Origin: Adlercreutzia rubneri
Lineage (GTDB): Bacteria; Actinomycetota; Coriobacteriia; Coriobacteriales; Eggerthellaceae
NCBI RefSeq assembly: GCF_009755265.1
Contig: NZ_WPOO01000027.1
Span: forward strand, 1 to 28,146
Length of the DNA stretch: 28,146 bases
Direction: 5' to 3'
Shown: one piece after another, positions 1-6,696 of the stretch
How positions within the stretch are numbered: the stretch's first letter is position 1
Layout of the letters: each line of letters opens with the position of its first letter
Program-made: the position numbers and the translations under genes
Notes under the pieces: model-generated
Seen by the model: only the letters and a program-made list of their open reading frames with translations
Told to the model about the DNA's origin: nothing
The model's database searches: none

Positions 1-127
1 CTACTCGACCGTCCGTCTAAAGGCCTTCCGGGAGGGCGGCAGGACCGTCTACGATACGATAGACAACCGCAGGAGGCGGTTGGGGCTGGCGGCGTAGGCC
101 GCTGTCCAAGTAACTGTCCGCACCCCC
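1..127 (+). mobile_element. 3' end of an IS3-like insertion sequence
   Basis: This is the right end of an insertion sequence cut by the window edge. It holds the transposase C-terminus and then a terminal repeat ending CTGTCCGCACCCCC. Its reverse complement, GGGGGTGCGGACAG, matches the first bases at 28020 (GGGGGTGCGGACTC), and a shared TTGGACA follows a few bases inward in both. The two window ends are therefore the two ends of the same element type in the same orientation. The boundary is placed where the similarity to the other IS end stops. Confidence 0.7.
2..97 (+). CDS. IS3-family transposase (OrfB/integrase core), C-terminal fragment
   Basis: Only the last 31 codons are in the window. 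The fragment starts Y-S-T-V-R-L-K-A-F and ends in an Arg-rich R-R-R-R-L-G-L-A-A before a TAG stop. Integrase-core transposases of the IS3/IS150 type commonly end with a Y-N-x-x-R-x-K segment followed by a short basic tail, and the inverted repeat begins a few bases after the stop as expected for these elements. The catalytic DDE residues lie outside the window. The family call is by resemblance of this tail and of the element ends, so it is moderate. Confidence 0.55.
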   Translation, partial: YSTVRLKAFREGGRTVYDTIDNRRRRLGLAA

Positions 128-174
128 GGGACGCTTACAACTCGCGATCTCGTGCATTTTCAGGCAGTTCGTCG
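128..174. repeat. Left copy of a ~48-bp repeat abutting the IS
   Basis: Immediately beyond the IS end the sequence GGGACGCTTACAACTCG... matches the reverse complement of the bases that precede the other IS copy (27972-28019, GAGACGCTAACAACTCG...). By eye about 38 of 48 positions agree, ending in a shared AGTTCGTCG. The two are similar, not identical, so they are related target sequences or remnants of an older repeat rather than part of the identical IS. No gene is seen between here and the tRNA at 379. Confidence 0.6.
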
Positions 175-359
175 CTCCCAAGTTCCAAACCTCCGGATAT
201 CGACACCGGTTCGCGACACCCGATCCTCCAAAGGCAGTCGCGCGGATCCGATACCAGCTCCAGAAAAGGCCGCCCTTCGGTGTTGCCGTACGATTGCCGT
301 GCGTGGACCGCTTAATGGATTATTCATCGGATTTGAGACGAAAGCCTTGAGGATTGGGG

Positions 360-365
360 TATAAT
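360..365 (+). promoter_or_regulatory. -10 element of the tRNA-Gly promoter
   Basis: A perfect TATAAT lies 13 bases before the mature tRNA-Gly 5' end. No good -35 hexamer sits at 16-18 bp; a TTGAGA at 333-338 is too far upstream. The -10 is convincing because of its match and position. Confidence 0.6.
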
Positions 366-378
366 CCCCTCTGCCTCT

Positions 379-452
379 GCGGGTGTAGTTCAATGGTAGA
401 ACTCCAGCCTTCCAAGCTGATAACGCGGGTTCGATTCCCGTCACCCGCTCCA
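379..452 (+). tRNA. tRNA-Gly (anticodon TCC)
   Basis: This is a complete cloverleaf. The acceptor strands GCGGGTG and CACCCGC pair, the D-arm contains GTTCAATGGTAGAAC, the anticodon loop is CTTCCAA with anticodon TCC, the T-arm reads CGGGTTCGATTCCCG, and the 3' CCA is encoded. It decodes GGA and GGG glycine codons. A TATAAT precedes it and a strong terminator follows within 10 bases. It converges with tRNA-Arg on the other strand. Confidence 0.97.
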
Positions 453-460
453 GAAATGCC

Positions 461-495
461 ACGGCCCCGTCACTGCGACGGGGCCGTTTTCTTTT
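461..495. terminator. Terminator between the convergent tRNA genes
   Basis: The stem ACGGCCCCGTC / GACGGGGCCGT (11 bp, 4-base loop) is followed on the plus strand by TTTTCTTTT, a classic intrinsic terminator for tRNA-Gly. The stem is symmetric and could also stop read-through from tRNA-Arg, although the minus-strand side lacks a U-run. Confidence 0.9.
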
Positions 496-496
496 C

Positions 497-572
<76 letters not shown>

Positions 573-605
573 TTAACGTTCGCCGGGGTCGCCCGGTCGC
601 AAGCC

Positions 606-633
606 ATTATAGCGCATCTTCTCGCGCAGCAAA
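606..633 (-). promoter_or_regulatory. Promoter of tRNA-Arg
   Basis: On the minus strand a perfect TATAAT (606-611) has a TTTGCT -35-like hexamer 16 bp upstream (628-633). It is oriented toward tRNA-Arg, with a predicted start 25-30 bases before the mature tRNA. Confidence 0.6.
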
Positions 634-697
634 CCTCGAAGACGAACCCGCGCCCTCAGCGTTCGAAAGCGCCGCTATTCGCAGGGGCAGCCCTTCC

Positions 698-1615
698 CTA
701 CCCCCACGTCTCGCGCATGTAGGACCAGCGCTCGTCGCGAGCGCGCTCGATGAGGGCCAGATCGGCTCCGTCGTCGGCGGAGAAGCGTCCCTGGCGGCGC
801 AGGTAGGGCTCGATGGGCTTGAACGACTTGGGGTCGCGGTTCAAGTGGAACGTGCCGCCGGGCGCCCCCGTGAGCGCGGGACCCTCGTACTCGGCGAGGT
901 ACCACAGGCCCGTATCCACGATCTCGCGCGCCACGTCTACCATGTCGGCCGAAGGGAAGCCCCAGCCCACGGGACACGGTGCCATCACGTGGATGAAACG
1001 GGTGCCCTTGATATCGCGCGCTCGTTCCACTTTCTTGATGAAGTCGTTCAGATACCCCACCGAGGCCGTGGCCGCGTAGGGGATGCGATGGGCCGCCACG
1101 ATGTCGAACAGGCTCTTCTTCTGCGTGAGGCAGCCGTGCTCGCGCTTGCCCGCCGGTGTGGTGGTCGTGGAGGCGCCGAAGGGGGTGAGGCTCGACTTCT
1201 GGATGCCCGTGTTCATGTAGGCCTCGTTGTCGTAGCAGATGTAGAGCACGTCGTCGTTGCGGTCGATGGCGCCGGAGAGCGCCTGCAGGCCGATGTCCGC
1301 CGTGCCGCCGTCGCCGGCGAAACCCACCACGGTGACGTCCTCGGGCGCCGCCCCCTGGGCGCGCAGGCCCGCCTCGATGCCCGAGAGCACCGCCGCCGTG
1401 GCCGCAAAGGGCGTGATCATCGCGTTGTTGCCGAAGGCCAGCTGCGGGAAGTTGAAACCGGTGGCGCTCATGCAGCCAGCGGGCAGCGCCGCCACCGCAT
1501 GGGGTCCGAGCACCTTGAGCGCTTGGCGCACGGCTAGGGCGCCTCCGCAGCCGGGGCACGCCTTGTGCCCGTAGAAGAACTCCTCGTCGGTAATGGTGCG
1601 CGCGTTCACGGTCAT
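698..1615 (-). CDS. porB: Pyruvate:ferredoxin oxidoreductase, beta subunit (TPP-binding)
   Basis: The 305-aa product binds thiamine diphosphate and one [4Fe-4S] cluster in the four-subunit pyruvate:ferredoxin oxidoreductase, which makes acetyl-CoA, CO2 and reduced ferredoxin from pyruvate in the cytoplasm. Visible are a CPGCGG motif (Cys20, Cys23), Cys48 and Cys214 as likely cluster ligands, and the TPP/Mg2+ motif GDGGTADIGLQ at residues 101-111 followed by CYDNEAYMNTG near 127, which is characteristic of the pyruvate-type beta subunit. The ATG is chosen because it overlaps the porA stop (ATGA) and follows a GGGGGGAAAG ribosome site. The frame stays open upstream inside porA, so a longer call would be wrong. 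It is the last gene of porCDAB. A 2-oxoisovalerate role is less likely. Confidence 0.9.
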   Translation of the reverse strand: MTVNARTITDEEFFYGHKACPGCGGALAVRQALKVLGPHAVAALPAGCMSATGFNFPQLAFGNNAMITPFAATAAVLSGIEAGLRAQGAAPEDVTVVGFAGDGGTADIGLQALSGAIDRNDDVLYICYDNEAYMNTGIQKSSLTPFGASTTTTPAGKREHGCLTQKKSLFDIVAAHRIPYAATASVGYLNDFIKKVERARDIKGTRFIHVMAPCPVGWGFPSADMVDVAREIVDTGLWYLAEYEGPALTGAPGGTFHLNRDPKSFKPIEPYLRRQGRFSADDGADLALIERARDERWSYMRETWG

Positions 1616-2799
1616 CGCTTTCCCCCCTCTTCTTCCACGCCGAAAAAGACGACCTCGCCCGAGGCGCCCTCCCCTGCCGCCAGGGCTTCCAAGTGGGCGA
1701 AGGCGCCGCGCATGGCCTCGCGGCTGATGTCGTCGCCGCCGAGGCCGCCGATGAAGTTCGCGCTCGGTCGCACAACGCCCGCACGGGCGAGCGATGCCAG
1801 CACATTCGCGTACACGGTGCCGGTGCCGCCGAAGGAGATGTCCTGCTCCAGCACGCCCACGGCCGCCGCGTCGACCAACGCCCGAGCAAGAGCGGCATCG
1901 GGCATCGGCCGCAGGTAGCGGATGCGCAGCACACCGGCCCGCTTGCCCGCCGCTCGCAGCTCGTCGGCCACATCGCGGGCAAGGCCGGCCGCCGAGCCCA
2001 GCGTGACGAGCACGAAATCGGCGTCCTCGCAAAGGTAGGCGTCCACCATGCCGGGATACGCCCGACCGAACACCTCGGCGAAGCGCGCCTCCACCTCTTC
2101 CACCACCGCCCCGACGGCCAGCATGTCGCGATGGTGCCAGTACTGGTAGTAGCGATTGAAGTCAGGTCCTGCCGAGTAGCCAATGTTCACGGGGTTCTCG
2201 AAATCGAACTTGTTGGCCGTGCGGTAGGGAGGCAGGAAGGCGTCGGCCTCATCAGCCGTGGGCACCTCCACCGACTCGTAGGTGTGGGTGAGCGCGAAGC
2301 CGTCCACGTTCACCATCACCGGCAGGCTCACGCGCGGATCCTCCGCCACGGCGTAGGCCATGAGCGCCAGATCGAGCGCCTCCTGATTGCTCTCGGCGTA
2401 CACCTGGATCCAACCGTGGTCGAGCAGCGACAGCGAGTCGCGCTGGTCGCCGTAGATGTTCCAGGGCAGCGCGAGCGCCCGGTTCGCGTTCATCATCACA
2501 ATGGGGAACCGGCCGCCCGAAGCGTAGGTGAGGCACTCGGCCATGTACAGCAGCCCCTGGGACGAGGTGGCCGTGAACGTGCGCGCGCCCGTGGCCGCGG
2601 CGCCGATGGCGGCCGCGAGCGCCGTGTGCTCGCTTTCCACGTGCAGGTACTCGGCGGAAAGACTTCCGTCCTCCACCATGGAGGCCAGCGCCTCCACCAC
2701 CGTGGTCTGGGGCGTGATGGGATAGGCGGAGATCACCTGGGGCCGAGCGAGCCGCACCCCCTCGGCGAAGGCCTCGTTGCCGGAAAGGAAATTCCTCAT
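1612..2799 (-). CDS. porA: Pyruvate:ferredoxin oxidoreductase, alpha subunit
   Basis: The 395-aa product carries the pyrimidine-binding half of the TPP site and shapes the substrate pocket of the oxidoreductase. It shows the N-terminal AYPITPQT motif (residues 25-32), VESEH near 54-58 with the Glu that activates TPP, and VNVDGFALTHTYE near 163-175, typical of PorA. Length fits archaeal/bacterial PorA (about 390 aa). The ATG overlaps the porD stop by ATGA and follows GGGAGG; the gene overlaps porB the same way, so the subunits are translationally coupled. Pyruvate is the most likely substrate, judged from motif resemblance. Confidence 0.9.
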   Translation of the reverse strand: MRNFLSGNEAFAEGVRLARPQVISAYPITPQTTVVEALASMVEDGSLSAEYLHVESEHTALAAAIGAAATGARTFTATSSQGLLYMAECLTYASGGRFPIVMMNANRALALPWNIYGDQRDSLSLLDHGWIQVYAESNQEALDLALMAYAVAEDPRVSLPVMVNVDGFALTHTYESVEVPTADEADAFLPPYRTANKFDFENPVNIGYSAGPDFNRYYQYWHHRDMLAVGAVVEEVEARFAEVFGRAYPGMVDAYLCEDADFVLVTLGSAAGLARDVADELRAAGKRAGVLRIRYLRPMPDAALARALVDAAAVGVLEQDISFGGTGTVYANVLASLARAGVVRPSANFIGGLGGDDISREAMRGAFAHLEALAAGEGASGEVVFFGVEEEGGKR

Positions 2800-3341
2800 G
2801 CTAAGCCTCCCTTCCCAGTGGGGGTTTCGGGAATCTCGATTCGCTCAGACAGTCCTCGCTTTGGGGAACAGGACATTGAGTCCTGTTCCCGTCGCTGCGG
2901 AACTCGCTCGGTCGAGACACCCGAAACCCCGGCAACGCCACTCGAGGGCGAGGTCTCATCCAGAGTCTCGGCCGTCTCAGCCGCCCCTTCGTTCTCGCCG
3001 GCGTGCTCGTCCACCATGGCGATGCAGGGCACGGGGCATACCTTCGCGCACACGCCGCAGCCCTTGCAGAAATCGTAGTCGACGACGACGGCCACGCACA
3101 CTCCCTCGTCGTCGCGCACCTTCGCGATGGTGCCGTCGGGACAGTACATATAGCAGTTAAGGCAGAGCGTGCACTGCTCGGCATCGATGACGGGCCGCAC
3201 GCTGCGCCACCCGGCGTTCACCGAGGTGAGGTGCCCCGCCTCAAAGCAGGTGGAGCGGGCGAACTGGCTCGGACGCGCGGCGAGTCCTTCGCGCAACGTG
3301 GGCGTGAAGGGGCGGCGGCTCTGACTAGCAATCGCGGACAT
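2796..3341 (-). CDS. porD: Pyruvate:ferredoxin oxidoreductase, delta (ferredoxin) subunit with an extended tail
   Basis: This 181-aa protein carries two [4Fe-4S] clusters that pass electrons from the TPP site to ferredoxin. The ligands are visible: Cys57, 60, 63, 67 in CTLCLNCYMYC and Cys92, 95, 98, 102 in CKGCGVCAKVC. The family usually ends shortly after the second cluster, near residue 115 here. The remaining ~65 residues are low-complexity, and residues ~137-174 are encoded by a structured DNA repeat (2821-2930) that the stop codon lies beyond. The start overlaps the end of porC by 17 bases. The core assignment is firm; the tail is probably dispensable and its origin from the repeat is inference. 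Confidence 0.88.
   Translation of the reverse strand: MSAIASQSRRPFTPTLREGLAARPSQFARSTCFEAGHLTSVNAGWRSVRPVIDAEQCTLCLNCYMYCPDGTIAKVRDDEGVCVAVVVDYDFCKGCGVCAKVCPVPCIAMVDEHAGENEGAAETAETLDETSPSSGVAGVSGVSTERVPQRREQDSMSCSPKRGLSERIEIPETPTGKGGLA
2821..2930 (-). repeat. Family 1 structured repeat, copy A (inside the 3' end of porD)
   Basis: This is a 110-bp element with three layers. An outer stem of 19 bp (GGGGTTTCGGGAATCTCGA against 2912-2930, 2 mismatches) encloses a segment shared with copy B (TTCGCTCAGACAGTCCTCG, then CTTTG), an inner perfect 11-bp hairpin (GGGAACAGGAC / GTCCTGTTCCC), and a second shared segment (GTCGCTGCGGAACTCGCTCG). The stems share almost no sequence with copy B at 6574-6683, yet both copies pair. 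It lies at the porD/porA junction, just before the porA ribosome site. Confidence 0.85.
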
Positions 3342-3996
3342 CGAAATCCCTCCCCTCTCCCTCGACGAGCATCTCGGCGGCCAGCGAGAACATAGCGTCC
3401 TTCTCGGAAAGCACGGCGGTCACATCCGTCGCCGCCTGCTCGGCGGCCACCAGGTCGCGCGTGGCGGCGATCTCGCGGGAGGCCACCTCGGCGAAGGCGG
3501 CATCCACGATGCGTAAGTTCTTCGCGTGCAGCTTCTCGGGCATGGTGGCACAGATGCCGGCATGGATGTCCTCGATGGTCACGGCCGCCGCAAGCGCGGG
3601 GATGACCCCGAGAAACACCGTGTTGGGAATGGGGCGGCCGAGCGCGGCAGCGGAAATGCCATCGGCGTCGATTCCCAGAATGCGCGGGTCGTCAAGGGCC
3701 CGCTTCGTGTTCAGCAGCATGAGGCCGCCGGGGGCGAGCTCGTCCTCCCAGCCGTCTTCCACGAGCGTCTCGTCCAAATAGATGACGAACGCGGCCCGAT
3801 GCACGGCGCTGCGGTCGCCAATGGGAGCGGTGTCGATCTTCGTGAACGCCCGCATGGGGGCGCCGCGCCGCTCGGGGCCGAAAGTGGGGAACGCCAGCGC
3901 ATAGGCGCCTGCCGACAGCGCTGCGGCCGCCCCCAGGCACCGGGCCGCCGTAAAGGCCCCCTGCCCACCCCGGGCATGCCAAATGAATTCCAGCAC
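3325..3996 (-). CDS. porC: Pyruvate:ferredoxin oxidoreductase, gamma subunit
   Basis: The 223-aa product is the gamma subunit, the domain thought to bind coenzyme A. The N-terminal signature HARGGQGAFTAARCLG is the conserved start of this family, followed by the typical F-G-P-E-R-R-G-A-P motif (FPTFGPERRGAPMRAF). Length is normal. The start is a GTG six bases after a strong GAGGAGG; no ATG with a ribosome site fits. It is the first gene of the por operon and follows a leader with a terminator-like hairpin. Its last 17 bases overlap porD. Confidence 0.9.
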   Translation of the reverse strand: MLEFIWHARGGQGAFTAARCLGAAAALSAGAYALAFPTFGPERRGAPMRAFTKIDTAPIGDRSAVHRAAFVIYLDETLVEDGWEDELAPGGLMLLNTKRALDDPRILGIDADGISAAALGRPIPNTVFLGVIPALAAAVTIEDIHAGICATMPEKLHAKNLRIVDAAFAEVASREIAATRDLVAAEQAATDVTAVLSEKDAMFSLAAEMLVEGEGRDFDVRDC

Positions 3997-4009
3997 GCTA
4001 CCTCCTCTT

Positions 4010-4041
4010 CAACAAAATGGGCGACCGCTTGATCGCCCATT
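4010..4041 (-). promoter_or_regulatory. Terminator-like hairpin in the por operon leader
   Basis: On the minus strand a perfect 9-bp stem, AATGGGCGA / TCGCCCATT with an 8-base loop, is followed by TTTTGTT and then, within a few bases, by the porC ribosome site. The stem with its T-rich tail looks like an intrinsic terminator placed between promoter and first gene, so attenuation is possible. An AAGGAG sits 11 bases before an ATG in the stem, but that frame runs into porC out of frame and is not called as a gene. A TAAAAT that could be a -10 lies upstream. Confidence 0.5.
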
Positions 4042-4077
4042 GTCGCTCAATCTCCTTTTTATTTTACGCCACAGGTA

Positions 4078-4237
4078 GTTCGTAACGTCAGCGAGGTTTC
4101 GACTGGTGCCTGCAATTGACTTGAAGCGCGGCCGAACGGCCTTCGGGCCGTGAGGGAAAGCGCTGAATGGCAAGGGCAGGTGCCAGTCGGAACCGCAGCG
4201 TCGGCTCGTCCGTTCGTCCCGTCAGGGCGAACGGAAC
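4078..4237 (-). repeat. Family 2 structured repeat, copy 1
   Basis: This 160-bp element fills most of the gap between the LysR-like gene and porC. Its plus-strand left flank GTTCGTAACGTCAGCGAG and its right flank CGCAGCGTCG plus the 30-bp terminal hairpin (4208-4237) are shared with the copy at 23248. The middle forms its own long hairpin: a 19-bp arm starting GGTTTCGACTGG pairs fully (three G-T wobbles) with GCAGGTGCCAGTCGGAACC, enclosing AGCGC/GCGCT and ACGGCC-TTCG-GGCCGT. The terminal hairpin is CCGTTCG-TCCCGTCAGGG-CGAACGG. It starts 11 bases past a stop codon. Confidence 0.85.
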
Positions 4238-4248
4238 CACCACCTTCC

Positions 4249-4905
4249 CTATCGATTGGCATACAGGTCGAGGCTGCGCTTCAGGTGGCTTACGAAGCGC
4301 TCGCCCATGACGGACAGCTCGCGGTTGTCGGCGGTCACGTAGCCCAGGTGCAGCTTGAGGTCGGTCTCAAGCGGAATGGTGGTGAGCGCGCTGCCGTCGG
4401 TGATGCCCACGAGGATGCCGCTCGTCACGGTGTAGCCGTTGATGGCCATGATGAGCTCGGTGAGCGAGGCGCGATCGGTGCAAGCCACCTTCTTGGCGCG
4501 CGGCACCTGCGAGAGCGCCTCCTCAAAGAAGGCGATGGGGGCGTCCTCCCCCTGATCGAAGTACACATAGGGGAAGTCGGCCAGCTGCTCGAGGGTAAGG
4601 CTCTTCGCGTTCACGAAGGGGTGGCTTGACGGCAGGGCCACGAGCGGCGCGGAGACGGCCAGCTCGTGGAAGGCAAGCCCCGCCTCGGCCAGCGCCCCGT
4701 TCAGGGCGCTTTCCGTCTCGGAGGTCTGCATGATGACACCCAGCTCGGCGGCCCCGGAGGCCACGTCGTCGATGACGCCCTGGGTCGTGCGGTCCAAAAG
4801 CGCGTAGGAGAAGGCGTCGCCGCCGGCCGCCAGGATGGTGTGGGCGAAGGACTGCACGTCGAACAGGTAGTGCTGCCCGGAAATGGCGAAGTCGTAAGAG
4901 GTCAT
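4249..4905 (-). CDS. LysR-type effector-binding domain protein without a DNA-binding domain
   Basis: The 218-aa product resembles the C-terminal substrate-binding (periplasmic-binding-like) domain of LysR regulators: a first lobe containing GAAELGVIMQT, a middle stretch APLVALPSSHPF with the hinge, then the second lobe. There is no helix-turn-helix and no room for one, since the neighbouring ligase gene ends 98 bases upstream. No signal peptide is seen, so a cytoplasmic ligand sensor or decoy partner is possible. The ATG at MTSYDF is preferred for its AAGGG site; an in-frame ATG 26 codons upstream lies in a GC-rich hairpin without a site. The role in the ligase/por cluster is unknown. Confidence 0.7.
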   Translation of the reverse strand: MTSYDFAISGQHYLFDVQSFAHTILAAGGDAFSYALLDRTTQGVIDDVASGAAELGVIMQTSETESALNGALAEAGLAFHELAVSAPLVALPSSHPFVNAKSLTLEQLADFPYVYFDQGEDAPIAFFEEALSQVPRAKKVACTDRASLTELIMAINGYTVTSGILVGITDGSALTTIPLETDLKLHLGYVTADNRELSVMGERFVSHLKRSLDLYANR

Positions 4906-5003
4906 GTAGGTTCCCTTCTTCGGTGGGATCTCTTCAAATGGAATGATACCCGATGGCCGGACGAAAACGCCCCGCCCGGCCATCGGTTTGCACGTTCGTT
5001 GCC

Positions 5004-6347
5004 TTACTTCGCGCTGCCGCGCTCGTCGATGAAGCGGCTCGCCTTGTGCTCGGAGGACGTGCCGAGCTTGCCGGCGTCGTAGACGATGACGCGGGCCGGC
5101 TTCACGCCGGTGTGGGCCTTCAGCGCCGCCGTCACGCGGGCGGCCACGGCGTCGAAGGGCTCGTCGGAGCCCTGGGCGCGCTCCACGGACACCTCGTAGC
5201 GGGTGGAGAAGTTCTCGTCGTACACGCGGATGAGGTACTCGCCGGTGAGCCCCTTCTCGGCGCGCACCACGTACTCCACGTCGGAGGGGAACACGTTCAC
5301 GGCGCCCACGATGAACATCTCATCCTTGCGGCCAGTGATGTGGATGCGGCCCAAGGTGCGCCCGCACTCGCACTTCTCGGTGGAGAAGTAGCCGATGTCA
5401 CCGGTACGGAAGCGGATCATGGGACGAGCCTTCTTCATGAGCGTGGTGTACACCAGCTCGCCCACGCTGCCCGGCTCGAGCACCTCGCCGGTGACCGGAT
5501 CCACCGTTTCCACGAGGATCTGGTCCTCCACGATGTGCAGACCGTCCTTCGCCTCGCACATGGCCGCGCAGGCGCCGTAGATGTCGGAGAGCCCAAAGAA
5601 GTCGACCACCTTCGCGTCCCACAGCTCCTCGATGGCCTCGCGGGTGCTCTGGATGGAGCCGCCCGGCTCGCCGGCCACGATGATGGTGTGGATAGAGAAG
5701 TCGGTACGCGGGTCGAGGCCCTTCTCCTTGATCTTCTCGCCGAGCGTCCAGGCATAGGACGGGCTCGTCCAGATGATGGTGGGCTGGTACTGCTGCAGCA
5801 CGAAGATGAGGCGGTCGCTCGGCACCGCGCCTACCCAGATGGCGAGCGCGCCCAAGCGCTGGGCACCGATGACGTCCGGGCCGCCCACGTACAGGGCGAA
5901 GTTCAGGCCGTGCACGTAGCGGTCGGTCGGGCGCATGCCGGCCTGCCAGAACAGCCGCGCCTCGGTGTCCTGCCACAGATCGAAGTCCTCCTGGGTGAAC
6001 GGGCTCACTGTGGGCACGCCCGTGGAGCCGGACGAGGTGGCCATGAAGATGACATCCTCCTCGGGCACCGAGCACATCTCGCCGAAGAAGCTGCCCACGT
6101 GCTGGGTCTCGCGCTCGGTCTTCTTGTCGATGAAGGGGAATTTCTCCAAGTCCTTGAGGGTCTTGATGTCCTCGGGTTTCACGCCGGCCTCGTCGAAGGA
6201 GCGCTTGTAGTACACCGTGTTGTCGTAGGCGTAGCGAACCATCTCCTGAAGGCGCTCAAGCTGCATGGCCTCCAGCTCCGGACGCGGCATGCACTCGATC
6301 TCGGGATCGTAGTACTTCTGGTCGTAGGGAATGTTCTTCTTCGCCAT
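5004..6347 (-). CDS. Phenylacetate-CoA ligase family protein
   Basis: The 447-aa enzyme belongs to the AMP-forming acyl-CoA ligases of the PaaK type, which activate an aryl or other carboxylate through an acyl-adenylate and then form the CoA thioester. Visible are the ATP-binding loop SSGSTGVPT (residues 105-113), GEPGG, FGLSDIYG, the RFRTGD motif, a CECGRTLGR segment and the hinge-region GRKDEMFIVGAVNVFPSDVE. The start has AAGGAG seven bases upstream. It sits upstream of the LysR-like protein and the por operon on the same strand, which suggests a joint role in ketoacid or CoA-ester conversion, possibly of amino-acid-derived acids. The true substrate cannot be read from sequence. Confidence 0.8.
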   Translation of the reverse strand: MAKKNIPYDQKYYDPEIECMPRPELEAMQLERLQEMVRYAYDNTVYYKRSFDEAGVKPEDIKTLKDLEKFPFIDKKTERETQHVGSFFGEMCSVPEEDVIFMATSSGSTGVPTVSPFTQEDFDLWQDTEARLFWQAGMRPTDRYVHGLNFALYVGGPDVIGAQRLGALAIWVGAVPSDRLIFVLQQYQPTIIWTSPSYAWTLGEKIKEKGLDPRTDFSIHTIIVAGEPGGSIQSTREAIEELWDAKVVDFFGLSDIYGACAAMCEAKDGLHIVEDQILVETVDPVTGEVLEPGSVGELVYTTLMKKARPMIRFRTGDIGYFSTEKCECGRTLGRIHITGRKDEMFIVGAVNVFPSDVEYVVRAEKGLTGEYLIRVYDENFSTRYEVSVERAQGSDEPFDAVAARVTAALKAHTGVKPARVIVYDAGKLGTSSEHKASRFIDERGSAK

Positions 6348-6383
6348 CACTGCTCCTTGTCCGGTGTCGGTCTTCTGAATGCC

Positions 6384-6429
6384 GGGCACGCAACGCCCGA
6401 CCGGGTAGCGCCGAGCGCAATTCACCCGG
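6384..6429 (-). promoter_or_regulatory. Hairpin-rich leader of the ligase gene
   Basis: The 349-base gap between the ligase start and the small membrane gene holds, nearest the ligase, two hairpins: CCGGGT...ACCCGG enclosing GCGC-CGA-GCGC (6401-6429), and GGGC-ACGCAAC-GCCC (6384-6398). No T-run follows, so they are not plain terminators. Further right in the gap are a terminator and a family 1 repeat. No open frame in the gap looks real, and I see no match to a riboswitch class I know. Confidence 0.35.
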
Positions 6430-6502
6430 CAGAGTTTCGCGTGGGTCAGTATGATGCCCGAAGCCGTCCGCGCGCACAAGGGGAAACGGCATACGGAATA
6501 GG

Positions 6503-6538
6503 AAAAGCCCGCCATCGGCGACCACGATAGCAGGCTTT
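6503..6538 (-). terminator. Terminator of the small membrane protein gene
   Basis: On the minus strand AAAGCCTGC pairs with GCGGGCTTT (9 bp, one G-T wobble), with ATCG/CGAT continuing inside, followed by TTCC. It lies about 160 bases after the gene stop, beyond the family 1 repeat. Confidence 0.6.
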
Positions 6539-6573
6539 CATCTGGCAATACATTGCAGTGAATCCTCGCGGTC

Positions 6574-6683
6574 GGGAGCGCGCGGCATTCTGATTCGCTC
6601 AAACAGTCCTCGCTTTGTGGAAGTGCCCACTGGGCACTTCCAGTCGCTGCGGAACTCGCTCGGTCAGAACACCCCGCGCTCCC
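6574..6683 (-). repeat. Family 1 structured repeat, copy B
   Basis: This is the second 110-bp copy, in the same orientation as copy A and 13 bases past the stop of the small membrane protein gene. The outer stem GGGAGCGCGCGGCATTCTGA pairs with 6664-6683 at 17 of 20 positions; the inner hairpin is TGGAAGTGCCC-ACT-GGGCACTTCCA, 11 perfect pairs. The segments between the stems (TTCGCTCAAACAGTCCTCG and GTCGCTGCGGAACTCGCTCG) match copy A at all but one position. Confidence 0.85.
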
Positions 6684-6696
6684 TCTACGCCGTCAC

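Noticed and set aside
160..462. Minus-strand open frame over the tRNA-Gly region
   Set aside because: It reads through the tRNA on the antisense strand (GIEPALSAWKAGVLPLNYTR), a well-known spurious product found beside tRNA genes.
698..2032. 444-aa version of PorB
   Set aside because: The extra N-terminus lies inside porA in another frame and is low-complexity Arg/Gly; the coupled ATG with a ribosome site gives the normal family length.
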